Of a stretch of DNA of 8,396 bases, positions 1 to 7,924 are shown piece after piece; the first letter of the stretch is position 1, and each line of letters begins with the position of its first letter. Under the pieces are notes generated by a model, which saw nothing but the letters and a program-made list of their open reading frames with translations, was not told where the DNA came from and made no database searches. The stretch covers positions 1 through 8,396 of the forward strand of contig JAAEOP010000472.1 in assembly GCA_024223125.1 (NCBI GenBank), written 5' to 3'. The position numbers and the translations under genes were made by a program. This DNA is from Chloroflexota bacterium (GTDB lineage: Bacteria > Chloroflexota > Anaerolineae > Promineifilales > Promineifilaceae).

Positions 1-19
1 TGAAGTTAAGCAAATTCAT

Positions 20-148
20 CCCCTGCATATGGGGGAAAGTGAACAGCAACATCCATATATGGATCGGTTTTTCAATGTCAGAAAATTCAACAATTGCCAG
101 ATCGCAACATATGGAGGTGACAACCTGTTTTTACCCATATTTGCAGGG
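20..148. promoter_or_regulatory. ATPase leader with CATATGG motifs and inverted repeats, possible operator region
   Basis: The non-coding leader before the ATPase gene carries four related AT-core motifs: CATATGG at 26-32, CCATATATGG at 53-62, CATATGG at 108-114 and CCCATAT at 134-140. The second sits inside a perfect 14-bp palindrome, ATCCATATATGGAT, at 51-64. CCCTGCATATGGG (21-33) recurs in inverted form as CCCATATTTGCAGGG (134-148), with two extra T residues. GCAACAT precedes the motifs at 53 and 111. Clustered dyads like these would suit a repressor or a metal/stress regulator acting on the pump gene, but no regulator gene is present. I found no convincing -35/-10 pair in the leader, so the promoter position is not assigned. 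Confidence 0.35.
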
Positions 149-196
149 CCAATTTAAGCGAACGTAGGGCATTTAAGATAACAAAGGAGATGTTCA

Positions 197-2917
197 ATGG
201 ATTCTATTGAAACAAAAAACGGTACAGTTTGGCATACCCTCACTGATGAGGCTATCGCTCAACAGTTACATGTGACCCCCAATCAAGGGCTAAGTAGCGC
301 CGAAGCGGCACAACGTCTACAGCAGCATGGCCCTAACACTTTAACTGAGCAAAAGAAGGAGCCAACTTGGCGTGCATTTATACGCCAGTATAAAGATTAC
401 ATGCGTATTGTTTTGCTTGTGGCGGCCGTTGCCAGCGCCGTCATCGGTGATTATTCGACAGCCCTGCTCCTGTTCTTCCTTACGGTGGGGAATGCTCTCA
501 TGGGTATGCGTCAGGAGCGTCAAGCGGAAGATAGCGTCAACGCTTTACGCAAAATGATGAACATTCAGGCACGGGTACGCCGTGATGGGCAACCCGTTGA
601 GGTTGAGTTAGAAAACATTGTTCCTGGCGATATTGCCCTTTTTGAAGCGGGTGACGCTGTTCCGGCCGACGGCCGTTTACTCATCGCCGCTACCTTAGAA
701 ATTGAAGAAGCTGCTCTCACTGGCGAAAGCACCCCCGTCCTCAAAGACACAAGTAGTATCGAAGCAACAGACGTCCCTATCGGCGACCGTCTCAATATGG
801 CTTTCATGAATTCGGCCGTTACCCGCGGCCGTGGCGAGATGATTGTTACCGCCACCGGCATGGACACCGAAGTCGGCCACATCGCCGGCATGTTACAAGA
901 AACAGAAGAAGCCAAGTCACCGCTACAAAAACAGATTGACACATTGACTGTGTTCATTGCCATCATGGCCGGTATTGCTTTGGTTCTTATTATCCTGATC
1001 GGATTTTCCTATGGCGTTCCCTTTGCCGAACTGTACGTTCTTGGTATCGCCCTGGCTATTGCCGCCATTCCGACGGCCATGCCTGTGGTTGTTACCGCCA
1101 TTTTATCTTATGGCACAACACAAATGGCTAAACGCAACGCCATCATCAAGAAATTACCGGCCGTGGAAACAATGGGGTCTACCTCCGCCATTTGCTCCGA
1201 TAAAACAGGTACGCTGACGCTCAATCAGATGACGGCTCGTTCCTTAAACATTGCTGGTAATCGCTATGAAATCACAGGAGAAGGATACAGCAGCGACGGC
1301 CAGGTTCGTCGGGTTGGTGGTGTCGGCGAAACAGTTCTTGACCCTTATTTGTTACCGATGGCTTTGTGCGCCGATGCAGTCGTTGAAGATGGTGAATTGG
1401 TCGGTGATCCTACAGAAGGCGCTTTGGTTGTTTTGGCACAAAAAGGCGGCCTCTTAATACGCGCCACACGTGAAGAATTCCCCCGTGTGGCCGAAGTTCC
1501 CTTTGATTCAGCCTACAAATTTATGGCTACTTTCCACAACATGGTCAATGATCAAAATCAGCCCGTCATACGCGCCTATATTAAAGGAGCGCCCGATGTT
1601 TTGTTGGCGCGAGCGACTGCTTATCGTGGCGCTGAGGGTTTGACAACATCTTTAGATGACGAAATGAACGGCCGTGTTGCGGCTGGCAATGAAGAACTGG
1701 CAAAACAAGGGATGCGTGTTCTGGTCGTGGCCGAGCGGGATTTCAACCCCGACACCTTTGATCCGAACGCTGACCTGCTTGGTGAAATCAAAGAGCTGAC
1801 TCTACTGGCAATGATCGGCATTGTAGACCCGCCGCGTGCTGAGGCGCGGGACGCGATTGCCGAATGTAAATCGGCCGGTGTTCGGGTACGTATGATTACC
1901 GGTGACCACGCCGTAACGGCCGCCGCTATTGCTCAACAATTGGGCATCGAAGGACGCGCTTTAACAGGCGCTGAATTCGGTCAACTGAACGATGAGGAAG
2001 TGAAAGATCAACTGGATGACATCGGTGTCATCGCCCGTGTTTCACCTGAAGATAAAATTCGCCTGGTGACGATGTTGCAACAAACGGACAAAATCGTAGC
2101 TATGACGGGTGATGGCGTTAACGATGCCCCGGCATTGAAGAAGGCAGATATTGGCATCGCCATGGGGATTACGGGTACGGATGTCTCTAAGGAAGCGGCC
2201 GTCATGATTTTGGCGGATGATAATTTTGCCACGATTGTGGGCGCTGTGGAATTCGGCCGTATGTTATACGACAATCTGCTCAAATACATCCGCTTCCAAA
2301 TGGGAGGGTTATTCTCCTTTATTCTGGCTTTCTTGGCATCGGCCGCATTTGGCATCACCTTACTTCTGTTCACCCCCGTACAAATTCTCTTCGTCAACTA
2401 TTTCATTCAGGGTTCTATCGGCGCTTCCTTTGCCTTTGATACGCCAACAAAAGGGTTGATGAAGCGTAAGCCGCGTCCAGCCAGTGAAAAGATCATGACG
2501 TGGTCGCTGGGTATTCGCCTATTATTCATTGGATCGCTCACCGCCCTGTTCACCGTTCTCTCCTATCGCTGGACAGAAGAGATGACTGGCTCGACAGTTG
2601 CTGCCCAAACGATGGCCATGGTCATGTTCTCTATCGTCCACATCCCCTTTTCGCTCAACTTGCGCCACCCGCACAAAACAGTTTTTCGTCAGGAAACATT
2701 GTCAAACCCCTACCTGTTAGTGGCCTACGGTTGGATTATTCTATCCATGGTTCTGATGACTGAACTAGGACTTTTCCAACGTCTGTTTGGCACAACATCA
2801 ATGACCCTGCAACAATGGGGGATCTGTTTCCTGGCGGCCTTTGTTTTTCTGTTTTTTGGTGAGTTGTTCAAAGTTGTTTGGAATTTGTTTAACCGCGATA
2901 AAGATAGCAGTGAATAA
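197..2917 (+). CDS. P-type cation-transporting ATPase (P2/Ca2+-ATPase-like, ion unknown)
   Basis: This is an integral membrane pump that couples ATP hydrolysis to cation transport. At 906 residues it has the usual length of PacL/PMR1/SERCA-like pumps. It starts with a cation-ATPase N-terminal domain (about 10-75), followed by M1-M2 (about 70-110). The actuator domain carries TGES at 175-178. M3-M4 (about 250-305) is followed by the phosphorylation motif DKTGT with acceptor D335. The P domain has MITGD (566-570) and TGDGVNDAP (from 637), and a C-terminal membrane domain runs from about 697 to 890. The start is supported by AAAGGAGA at 183-190, seven bases before the ATG. Oddly, the positions matching SERCA ion ligands are not acidic: M4 reads PTAMP (292-296) instead of PEGLP, and M6 reads VNYFIQG (733-739) instead of VNLVTDG. 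Family membership is secure. The transported ion cannot be read off, and Ca2+ should not be assumed. Confidence 0.93.
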   Translation: MDSIETKNGTVWHTLTDEAIAQQLHVTPNQGLSSAEAAQRLQQHGPNTLTEQKKEPTWRAFIRQYKDYMRIVLLVAAVASAVIGDYSTALLLFFLTVGNALMGMRQERQAEDSVNALRKMMNIQARVRRDGQPVEVELENIVPGDIALFEAGDAVPADGRLLIAATLEIEEAALTGESTPVLKDTSSIEATDVPIGDRLNMAFMNSAVTRGRGEMIVTATGMDTEVGHIAGMLQETEEAKSPLQKQIDTLTVFIAIMAGIALVLIILIGFSYGVPFAELYVLGIALAIAAIPTAMPVVVTAILSYGTTQMAKRNAIIKKLPAVETMGSTSAICSDKTGTLTLNQMTARSLNIAGNRYEITGEGYSSDGQVRRVGGVGETVLDPYLLPMALCADAVVEDGELVGDPTEGALVVLAQKGGLLIRATREEFPRVAEVPFDSAYKFMATFHNMVNDQNQPVIRAYIKGAPDVLLARATAYRGAEGLTTSLDDEMNGRVAAGNEELAKQGMRVLVVAERDFNPDTFDPNADLLGEIKELTLLAMIGIVDPPRAEARDAIAECKSAGVRVRMITGDHAVTAAAIAQQLGIEGRALTGAEFGQLNDEEVKDQLDDIGVIARVSPEDKIRLVTMLQQTDKIVAMTGDGVNDAPALKKADIGIAMGITGTDVSKEAAVMILADDNFATIVGAVEFGRMLYDNLLKYIRFQMGGLFSFILAFLASAAFGITLLLFTPVQILFVNYFIQGSIGASFAFDTPTKGLMKRKPRPASEKIMTWSLGIRLLFIGSLTALFTVLSYRWTEEMTGSTVAAQTMAMVMFSIVHIPFSLNLRHPHKTVFRQETLSNPYLLVAYGWIILSMVLMTELGLFQRLFGTTSMTLQQWGICFLAAFVFLFFGELFKVVWNLFNRDKDSSE

Positions 2918-2936
2918 AGATGACTACCTTGCCTGA

Positions 2937-2995
2937 AGAAATCGGGTTTTTCTCTGGTGCATTACAGACATGTGCTGACAAAAAATCCGATTTCT
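2937..2995. repeat. Imperfect inverted repeat in the ATPase/antiporter spacer
   Basis: The left arm AGAAATCGGGTTTTT (2937-2951) pairs with AAAAATCCGATTTCT (2981-2995) over 15 bp, including one G-U pair, around a 29-base loop. It fills most of the 105-base gap between the ATPase stop and the antiporter start. The T run lies inside the left arm rather than after the stem, so it is not a classical intrinsic terminator. It could be a dispersed palindromic repeat, an mRNA-stabilising hairpin or a leader structure for the ADI operon. No convincing promoter was found in this spacer. Confidence 0.55.
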
Positions 2996-3009
2996 GACTT
3001 GACAAACTT

Positions 3010-3016
3010 AAAGGAG
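3010..3016 (+). promoter_or_regulatory. Ribosome binding site that fixes the antiporter start
   Basis: AAAGGAG lies six bases before the ATG at 3023 and sets that codon as the start. The frame is open further upstream to an ATG at 2957. That start has no purine-rich site, lies inside the loop of the inverted repeat, and would add 22 residues with no resemblance to the family. Confidence 0.75.
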
Positions 3017-3022
3017 AAAATA

Positions 3023-4531
3023 ATGTCTGAGGAACTGGAAGAAACCAATGAAGGTGAAAAGGGATTCAAGTTTCCCACCGCCTACACCGTCTTATTCATC
3101 CTGCTCGTCATTGTTGTCATCGCTACCTGGTTTGTGCCCGCCGGGCAATACGACAAAAATGAAGATGGCGAACCCATCCCCGGCTCCTACCATCAAGTAG
3201 AGCAAAACCCGCAAAAGCTTCTTGCCGATGGTTTGCTGGCGCCCGTCAATGGCATGTATGGCATCGAGGGCGAAGATGGCTCAGTTAGCGTTTACAATTC
3301 TGGCGGCCTGTACGGGGCTATTGATGTGGCTCTTTTTGTCCTGATCATTGGCGGCTTTTTGGGCATCACGATGGCTACCGGAGCGATTGATGCGGGCATT
3401 GGCAAAATCACCACTGCTCTGGAAGGGCGAGAAAAGTGGATGATCGCCATCCTCATGATTGTCTTTGCTCTGGGTGGTACAAGCTACGGCATGGCCGAAG
3501 AATCGCTGGCTTTTTATGCTCTGATTATCGCCGTTATGATCGCCGCTGGTTATGATGCTCTTACCGGTGTGGCTGTCATCATGATTGGGGCCGGTATTGG
3601 TGTGTTGGCTTCCACAGTCAACCCCTTTGCCACCGGCGTTGCCTCCGGTTTTGCCGGTATCTCTATTGCCGATGGCATGGTTTCCCGTATCATTATCCTC
3701 GTAATTGGCACGGCCATTGGTATTGTCTTTGTCATGCGCTATGCTGAAAAGGTGAAAAAAGACCCCACCAAATCCCTTGTGTATGATCAAAAAGAGGTGA
3801 ATGAAAAACATTTCCTAAAAAGTATGGGATCCGAGACGATGCCGGAGTTTAACGGCCGTCGTAAAATCATCCTGGCCCTGTTTGCCATCGCTTTCTTGAT
3901 TATGATTTACAGCGTCATTCCCTGGGCTGATCTTGGCTTGCCGCTGCCGCAATGGGATTGGTGGTTTGGCGAATTCACAGCGCTCTTTTTAGGGTTTGCG
4001 ATTCTTATTGGCATTGTCGGCCGTTTAGGGGAAGCCAATCTCTCTGAAACATTTATCAACGGGGCGCGGGACATGCTCGGTGTAGCCCTGGTCATTGGGC
4101 TGGCGCGGGGTATCAGCGTCATCATGAGCAACGGCCTGATCATTGACACCGTCCTGTTTTGGGCGGAAAGCGCGATTGGCGGTTTAGGCGGTGTGGCCTT
4201 CATCAACATTACCCACCTGCTCTATCTGCCGCTTGGCTTCCTGATTCCCTCTTCCTCTGGCTTGGCAACTATTTCTATGCCCATCATGTCGCCTTTGGCT
4301 GATACGGCCGGGATTGATCGCAGTCTGGTAGTCACCGCCTACCAATCGGCCAGTGGCTTGCTCAACATCGTCAACCCCACTTTTGCGGTGGTGATGGGTG
4401 GTTTGGCCTTAGGTCGGGTGCGCTACGACAAATGGCTGCGTTTCACCTTGCCTTTGTTACTGGTATTACTCTTGTTGTACGCTATTGTTTTAAGCATTGG
4501 CACCTTCTTCCCCGACAGCATGATTTTCTAA
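3023..4531 (+). CDS. YfcC/ArcD-family basic amino acid antiporter, probable arginine/ornithine exchanger
   Basis: This is an inner-membrane carrier of 502 residues with about a dozen hydrophobic segments. A short acidic N-terminus (1-18) leads into TM1 (about 20-40), which ends WFVPAGQYD. A polar loop follows (about 41-95), a pattern typical of YfcC proteins. Other family-like stretches are GGTSYGMAEES (151-161), STVNPF (197-202), PSSSG (409-413) and NPTF (451-454); the serine/glycine- and Asn-Pro-rich breaks probably line the transport path. It directly precedes arcB, arcC and arcA on the same strand. The inferred role is therefore the ArcD function of importing arginine and exporting ornithine without net energy cost. 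The family also includes members proposed for other substrates, so the specificity rests on gene context rather than on residues I can point to. Confidence 0.86.
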   Translation: MSEELEETNEGEKGFKFPTAYTVLFILLVIVVIATWFVPAGQYDKNEDGEPIPGSYHQVEQNPQKLLADGLLAPVNGMYGIEGEDGSVSVYNSGGLYGAIDVALFVLIIGGFLGITMATGAIDAGIGKITTALEGREKWMIAILMIVFALGGTSYGMAEESLAFYALIIAVMIAAGYDALTGVAVIMIGAGIGVLASTVNPFATGVASGFAGISIADGMVSRIIILVIGTAIGIVFVMRYAEKVKKDPTKSLVYDQKEVNEKHFLKSMGSETMPEFNGRRKIILALFAIAFLIMIYSVIPWADLGLPLPQWDWWFGEFTALFLGFAILIGIVGRLGEANLSETFINGARDMLGVALVIGLARGISVIMSNGLIIDTVLFWAESAIGGLGGVAFINITHLLYLPLGFLIPSSSGLATISMPIMSPLADTAGIDRSLVVTAYQSASGLLNIVNPTFAVVMGGLALGRVRYDKWLRFTLPLLLVLLLLYAIVLSIGTFFPDSMIF

Positions 4532-4544
4532 ATAAGCGTTTTTT

Positions 4545-4581
4545 AGATTGGTTCAATCTTTAAGATTGAACCAATCTTTTT
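4545..4581 (+). terminator. Hairpin plus T run between antiporter and arcB
   Basis: AGATTGGTTCAATCTT (4545-4560) and AAGATTGAACCAATCT (4562-4577) are perfect 16-base inverted arms around a single T. In RNA the centre would open to a loop of a few bases. A run of five T residues (4577-4581) follows on the + strand, and there is none in the other direction. This fits an intrinsic terminator or attenuator reading in the gene direction, 14 bases after the antiporter stop. The stem is AT-rich, so termination may be partial, which would lower expression of arcBCA relative to the carrier. A dispersed palindromic repeat is the alternative. Confidence 0.6.
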
Positions 4582-4610
4582 ATACCGTCTTTTACAAATG
4601 GAGATAAAAA

Positions 4611-5615
4611 ATGGCTTTCAATTTACGTAATCGCAACTTTGTTAAATTATTGGATTTTACGCCGCAGGAGATTAAATTCTTGCTGAAACTATCCGCTGAC
4701 CTCAAAGCGGCCAAATATGGCGGCTATGAACAGCAGAGGCTCAAAGGCAAAAACGTCGCTCTCATCTTCGAGAAATCCTCTACCCGTACCCGCACCGCGT
4801 TTGAAGTGGGCGCTTATGATCAAGGCGCCAACGTCACCTACCTGGGGCCGGCCGGTTCCCATATCGGTTATAAAGAGACGATGAAAGATACCGCCCGCGT
4901 CTTAGGCCGCACTTATGACGGCATCGAATATCGCGGTTTTGGTCAAGATATTGTGGAAACGCTGGCCGAATATGCTGGCGTACCAGTCTGGAATGGGTTG
5001 ACCAATGAATATCATCCCACTCAAATTTTGGCTGATGTGTTGACGATGACTGAACACAGTTACAAAGATTTGCCCGATATCGCCTTCACTTATTTGGGGG
5101 ATGCGCGTAACAATATGGGCAACTCTTTGATGGTTGGCGGCTGTAAGTTGGGGATGGATGTACGCCTGTGCGCGCCGGAGCACTTGTGGCCAGAAGAACA
5201 TCTGGTAGCCCAATGTCGTGAAATTGCGGCCGAAACGGGGGCGCGTCTAACGCTGACGGCCGATGTCGCCGAAGGCGTAAAAGATGCAGATTTCCTCTAC
5301 ACCGATGTTTGGGTCTCGATGGGCGAACCGGCTGAGGTGTGGGCTGAACGGGTTGATCTGTTACGGCCGTATCAAATCAACGCTGAAACGATGGCCTTAA
5401 CGGGCAATCCGAACACAAAGTTCATGCACTGCCTGCCCGCTTTCCACAATAACGATACCGTCGTTGGCAAAGAGATGGAAGAAAAGTTTGATATGCCAGA
5501 CGGCTTGGAAGTGACGGAAGAGGTGTTTGAGTCACCGGCATCCATTGTTTTTGATGAAGCGGAAAACCGATTGCACACAATTAAAGCAATCATGGTTGCC
5601 ACTTTAGGCGATTGA
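4611..5615 (+). CDS. arcB: Ornithine carbamoyltransferase, probably catabolic (ArcB)
   Basis: This cytoplasmic enzyme interconverts citrulline plus phosphate with ornithine plus carbamoyl phosphate. In the ADI pathway it runs towards carbamoyl phosphate. Its 334 residues are full length for the family. The carbamoyl-phosphate loop STRTR is at 57-61 and HPTQ at 135-138. The ornithine-binding DVWVSMG is at 232-238 and HCLPA, with the active-site Cys 274, at 273-277. The sequence throughout closely resembles what I recall of Pseudomonas ArcB ([26 protein letters not shown]). That and its position between the carrier and the carbamate kinase argue for the catabolic role. Catabolic and biosynthetic (argF) forms cannot be separated with certainty by motifs. 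The start is preceded by GGAG (4600-4603), seven bases upstream. A 74-base spacer with a palindrome separates it from arcC. Confidence 0.95.
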   Translation: MAFNLRNRNFVKLLDFTPQEIKFLLKLSADLKAAKYGGYEQQRLKGKNVALIFEKSSTRTRTAFEVGAYDQGANVTYLGPAGSHIGYKETMKDTARVLGRTYDGIEYRGFGQDIVETLAEYAGVPVWNGLTNEYHPTQILADVLTMTEHSYKDLPDIAFTYLGDARNNMGNSLMVGGCKLGMDVRLCAPEHLWPEEHLVAQCREIAAETGARLTLTADVAEGVKDADFLYTDVWVSMGEPAEVWAERVDLLRPYQINAETMALTGNPNTKFMHCLPAFHNNDTVVGKEMEEKFDMPDGLEVTEEVFESPASIVFDEAENRLHTIKAIMVATLGD

Positions 5616-5630
5616 TAGCAGTCCGCTCCA

Positions 5631-5663
5631 AAGTCCCCGGCACTTCCAAAGTGCCGGGGACTT
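5631..5663. repeat. Perfect 15-bp-arm palindrome between arcB and arcC
   Basis: AAGTCCCCGGCACTT (5631-5645) and its exact inverse AAGTGCCGGGGACTT (5649-5663) flank a 3-base CCA loop. The very stable stem starts 15 bases after the arcB stop and ends 26 bases before arcC. An A-rich stretch rather than a T run follows, so it is unlikely to be an intrinsic terminator. A near-identical half copy lies at 7855-7869 after arcA, which suggests a dispersed REP-like element. Within the transcript it could protect the upstream message from 3' exonucleases or modulate arcC translation. Confidence 0.8.
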
Positions 5664-5689
5664 GAAGGGCAAAAAAAGGAGCATACACA

Positions 5690-6604
5690 ATGCGTATCAT
5701 TGTTGCTTTAGGTGGGAATGCGCTGTTGAAACGGGGTGAACCGATGACGGCCGATGTACAACGCGGTAATATCAAGGTAGCCGCGCAAGCATTAGCCCCC
5801 GTCGCCGAAAAACATCAACTGGTTTTATCACACGGGAATGGCCCCCAGGTGGGTTTGTTGGCCTTGCAAGCGTCGGCTTATAAAGAGGTAGAGGCGTATC
5901 CGCTGGATGTGTTAGGGGCGCAGACGGAAGGGATGATCGGCTACATGATTGAACAAGAATTGGGCAATCTGCTTCCCTTTGAAGTCCCTTTTGCCACGAT
6001 TCTGACAATGGTTGAAGTGGATCCTGAAGACCCGGCTTTTCAAAATCCGACCAAATTTGTGGGGCCAGTTTATGACAAACTTGAGGCAGATAAATTAGCC
6101 GTAGAGAAAGAATGGATATTCAAGCAAGATGGGGATAAATGGCGGCGGGTTGTCCCTTCGCCCTTGCCCAAACGTATTTTTGAACTGCGCCCCATAAAGT
6201 GGTTGCTGGAACATAATACTGTCGTTATTTGTGGTGGCGGCGGTGGCATCCCAACAATGTATTTATCGGGAGAACCTAAAAAGCTAACGGGTGTGGAAGC
6301 GGTTATTGACAAAGATTTGGTTAGTGAACTATTGTCCCGTGAATTGGAGGCTGATCTATTTGTGATGGCAACTGATGTGGATGGCGTTTATCTGGATTGG
6401 GGAAAACCAACACAAAGAAAGCTAGAGCATATTTCAGCGGCCGAACTGAAAACACACAGCTTTGCCGCTGGTTCGATGGGGCCAAAAGTGGATGCGGCCG
6501 TTCAATTTGTAGAGAAAACGGGTAAACGGGCTGCCATTGGCGCTTTAGCGGATATTGAACAAATTGTAGCAGGTAGCGCTGGCACAAATATCGTAGCCAG
6601 TTAG
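5690..6604 (+). CDS. arcC: Carbamate kinase
   Basis: This cytoplasmic amino-acid-kinase-fold enzyme transfers the phosphate of carbamoyl phosphate to ADP, giving ATP and carbamate, which decays to CO2 and ammonia. It is the energy-conserving step of the ADI pathway. Its 304 residues are normal for the family. The N-terminal nucleotide/phosphate loop ALGGNALL is at 6-13 and SHGNGPQVG at 47-55. Further family marks are CGGGGGIP at 181-188, DKDL with SELL at 207-214, the ADP-site stretch MATDVDGVY at 226-234, and [10 protein letters not shown] at 261-270. The ATG is preceded by AAGGAG (5676-5681) with eight bases of spacing. It lies 15 bases before arcA, so the two are almost certainly co-transcribed. 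Confidence 0.96.
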   Translation: MRIIVALGGNALLKRGEPMTADVQRGNIKVAAQALAPVAEKHQLVLSHGNGPQVGLLALQASAYKEVEAYPLDVLGAQTEGMIGYMIEQELGNLLPFEVPFATILTMVEVDPEDPAFQNPTKFVGPVYDKLEADKLAVEKEWIFKQDGDKWRRVVPSPLPKRIFELRPIKWLLEHNTVVICGGGGGIPTMYLSGEPKKLTGVEAVIDKDLVSELLSRELEADLFVMATDVDGVYLDWGKPTQRKLEHISAAELKTHSFAAGSMGPKVDAAVQFVEKTGKRAAIGALADIEQIVAGSAGTNIVAS

Positions 6605-6619
6605 TAGGGAGAACAAAAA

Positions 6620-7846
6620 ATGAGCGAGTTTGGAGTTCATTCAGAAGTTGGTAAATTGCGGAAGGTTATTGTCCATCGGCCAGGGTTGGAGATGCGGCGC
6701 TTAACGCCTACGAACTGTGAAGAATTATTGTTTGACGATGTCATCTGGACGCGCAAAGCGCGACAAGATCACAATACGTTTGTGGATTTGATGCGGGAAG
6801 AGTTTGGCATTCAGGTGATGCGGGTGCATGAGTTGTTGGAAGATGTGGTAAAGGATACCGACGGCCGTGCCTACATCCTTGACCGCAAGTTAATCGCCAA
6901 CGAAGTGGGGGTCGGAGGTGTTCTTGAAATGCGAGCCTGGATGGATGAAATGAAACCAGCCACGCTGGCCGCCCACTTAATTGGCGGCGTTACAGTAGAT
7001 GAACTGCCCCAAGGATTGCTGGAACGTGTACGCAAGGCATGGGGCGGCACCGAGTTTGTGCTGCCGCCGCTGCCCAACCAATTGTTCACCCGTGATAGTT
7101 CTTGCTGGATTTACAATGGCGTCACCGTGAACCCCATGTTTTGGCCGGCGCGTCGTAAGGAAACTTTGCATCTGATGGCCATTTACAAATACCATCCAGA
7201 GTTTAAGGGTGGCGATTTTAACATTTGGTGGGGCGACCCGGATGTGGATCATGGTAACGCCATGCTGGAAGGCGGTGATGTGATGCCGGTCGGTAATGGC
7301 GTTGTTCTCATTGGCATGGGGGAACGAACTACCTATCAGGCAGTGGGGCAGGTGGCACAAGAACTGTTTAAGCATGGGGCTGCCAGTCATGTATTGGCCG
7401 CCAAAATGCCGCGGGATCGGGCCAGTATGCACCTGGACACAATTTTTACTTTCTGCGACCGGGATTTGGTGACGATTTTTGAACCGGTTGTCAATCGTAT
7501 TCAGCCCATTAGCTACCGACCGGGTAGTCAAGAAGGTGCCTTGGATGTGACCATTGAGGATAAAGGTTGGTTGGAAGTCGTACAGGAAGCGATGGGACTG
7601 AAGGAACTGCGTGTCATTCCCACTGGCGGCGATGAGTTCGAGCAGGAGCGGGAGCAGTGGGATGACGGCAACAATGTAGTCGCACTGCAACCAGGCGTGG
7701 TTGTGGCCTATGACCGGAATGAATGGACCAATGCCCGGCTGCGGAAGGCGGGCATCACCGTTTTAACGATTCCTGGCTCTGAATTAGGCCGGGGTCGCGG
7801 CGGTGGTCATTGTATGACTTGTCCTGTGCTGCGTGATCCGGTTTAG
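6620..7846 (+). CDS. arcA: Arginine deiminase
   Basis: This cytoplasmic hydrolase converts arginine to citrulline and ammonia, the first step of the ADI pathway. Its 408 residues are full length. Catalytic residues known from Pseudomonas ArcA can be placed: Asp159 in FTRD, Glu217 in EGGD, His271 and Asp273 in MHLDT, and the nucleophile Cys398 in the C-terminal GGGHCMTCP. The N-terminal [19 protein letters not shown] and ELLFDDVIW are also typical. GGGAG (6607-6611) gives the ribosome binding site. The gene is last in the cluster, unlike the frequent arcA-first or arcDABC order. No intrinsic terminator is visible after its stop; a palindrome half copy and transposase debris follow. Confidence 0.97.
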   Translation: MSEFGVHSEVGKLRKVIVHRPGLEMRRLTPTNCEELLFDDVIWTRKARQDHNTFVDLMREEFGIQVMRVHELLEDVVKDTDGRAYILDRKLIANEVGVGGVLEMRAWMDEMKPATLAAHLIGGVTVDELPQGLLERVRKAWGGTEFVLPPLPNQLFTRDSSCWIYNGVTVNPMFWPARRKETLHLMAIYKYHPEFKGGDFNIWWGDPDVDHGNAMLEGGDVMPVGNGVVLIGMGERTTYQAVGQVAQELFKHGAASHVLAAKMPRDRASMHLDTIFTFCDRDLVTIFEPVVNRIQPISYRPGSQEGALDVTIEDKGWLEVVQEAMGLKELRVIPTGGDEFEQEREQWDDGNNVVALQPGVVVAYDRNEWTNARLRKAGITVLTIPGSELGRGRGGGHCMTCPVLRDPV

Positions 7847-7854
7847 AACATACA

Positions 7855-7869
7855 AAGTCTCCGGCACTT
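7855..7869 (+). repeat. Degenerate half copy of the arcB/arcC palindrome
   Basis: AAGTCTCCGGCACTT matches the left arm at 5631-5645 in 14 of 15 bases, nine bases after the arcA stop. The matching right arm is missing: the sequence changes to an AT-rich stretch right after CTTGGA. The element therefore looks truncated, possibly by the insertion that left the transposase fragments downstream. It can no longer form the stem. Confidence 0.6.
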
Positions 7870-7924
7870 GGATGAAGATTAAAAAATTATTTCGGTAATA
7901 GAATCAATACTGTCCGGAAAGGGA

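Noticed and set aside
1..196. CRISPR, riboswitch or RNA gene in the leader
   Set aside because: The motifs are short, irregularly spaced and not a direct-repeat array, and no tRNA-like or known riboswitch fold could be recognised.
2957..3022. Upstream ATG extending the antiporter by 22 residues
   Set aside because: It has no ribosome binding site and lies in the loop of an inverted repeat, whereas the ATG at 3023 has AAAGGAG at ideal spacing and gives a family-like N-terminus.
2999..3026. TTGACA (2999-3004) with TAATGT (3021-3026) as a promoter
   Set aside because: The spacing is tolerable, but transcription would start after the antiporter's ATG and exclude its ribosome binding site.
3281..3811. 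176-codon open frame on the - strand inside the antiporter gene
   Set aside because: The translation is rich in Asp, His, Asn and Gly, the expected antisense of a hydrophobic membrane protein, and it has no recognisable domain.
4611..5615. Reading this gene as biosynthetic argF
   Set aside because: Motifs do not exclude it, but its place between carrier, carbamate kinase and arginine deiminase and its closer resemblance to ArcB favour the catabolic role.
5631..5663. Palindrome after arcB as an intrinsic terminator
   Set aside because: No T run follows on the + strand (GAAGGGC then A residues), and a related arm elsewhere points to a dispersed repeat.
6977..7690. 237-codon open frame on the - strand inside arcA
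   Set aside because: It lies wholly opposite a clear arcA with all catalytic residues, has a low-complexity His/Asn-rich translation and resembles no family; it is a coding shadow.
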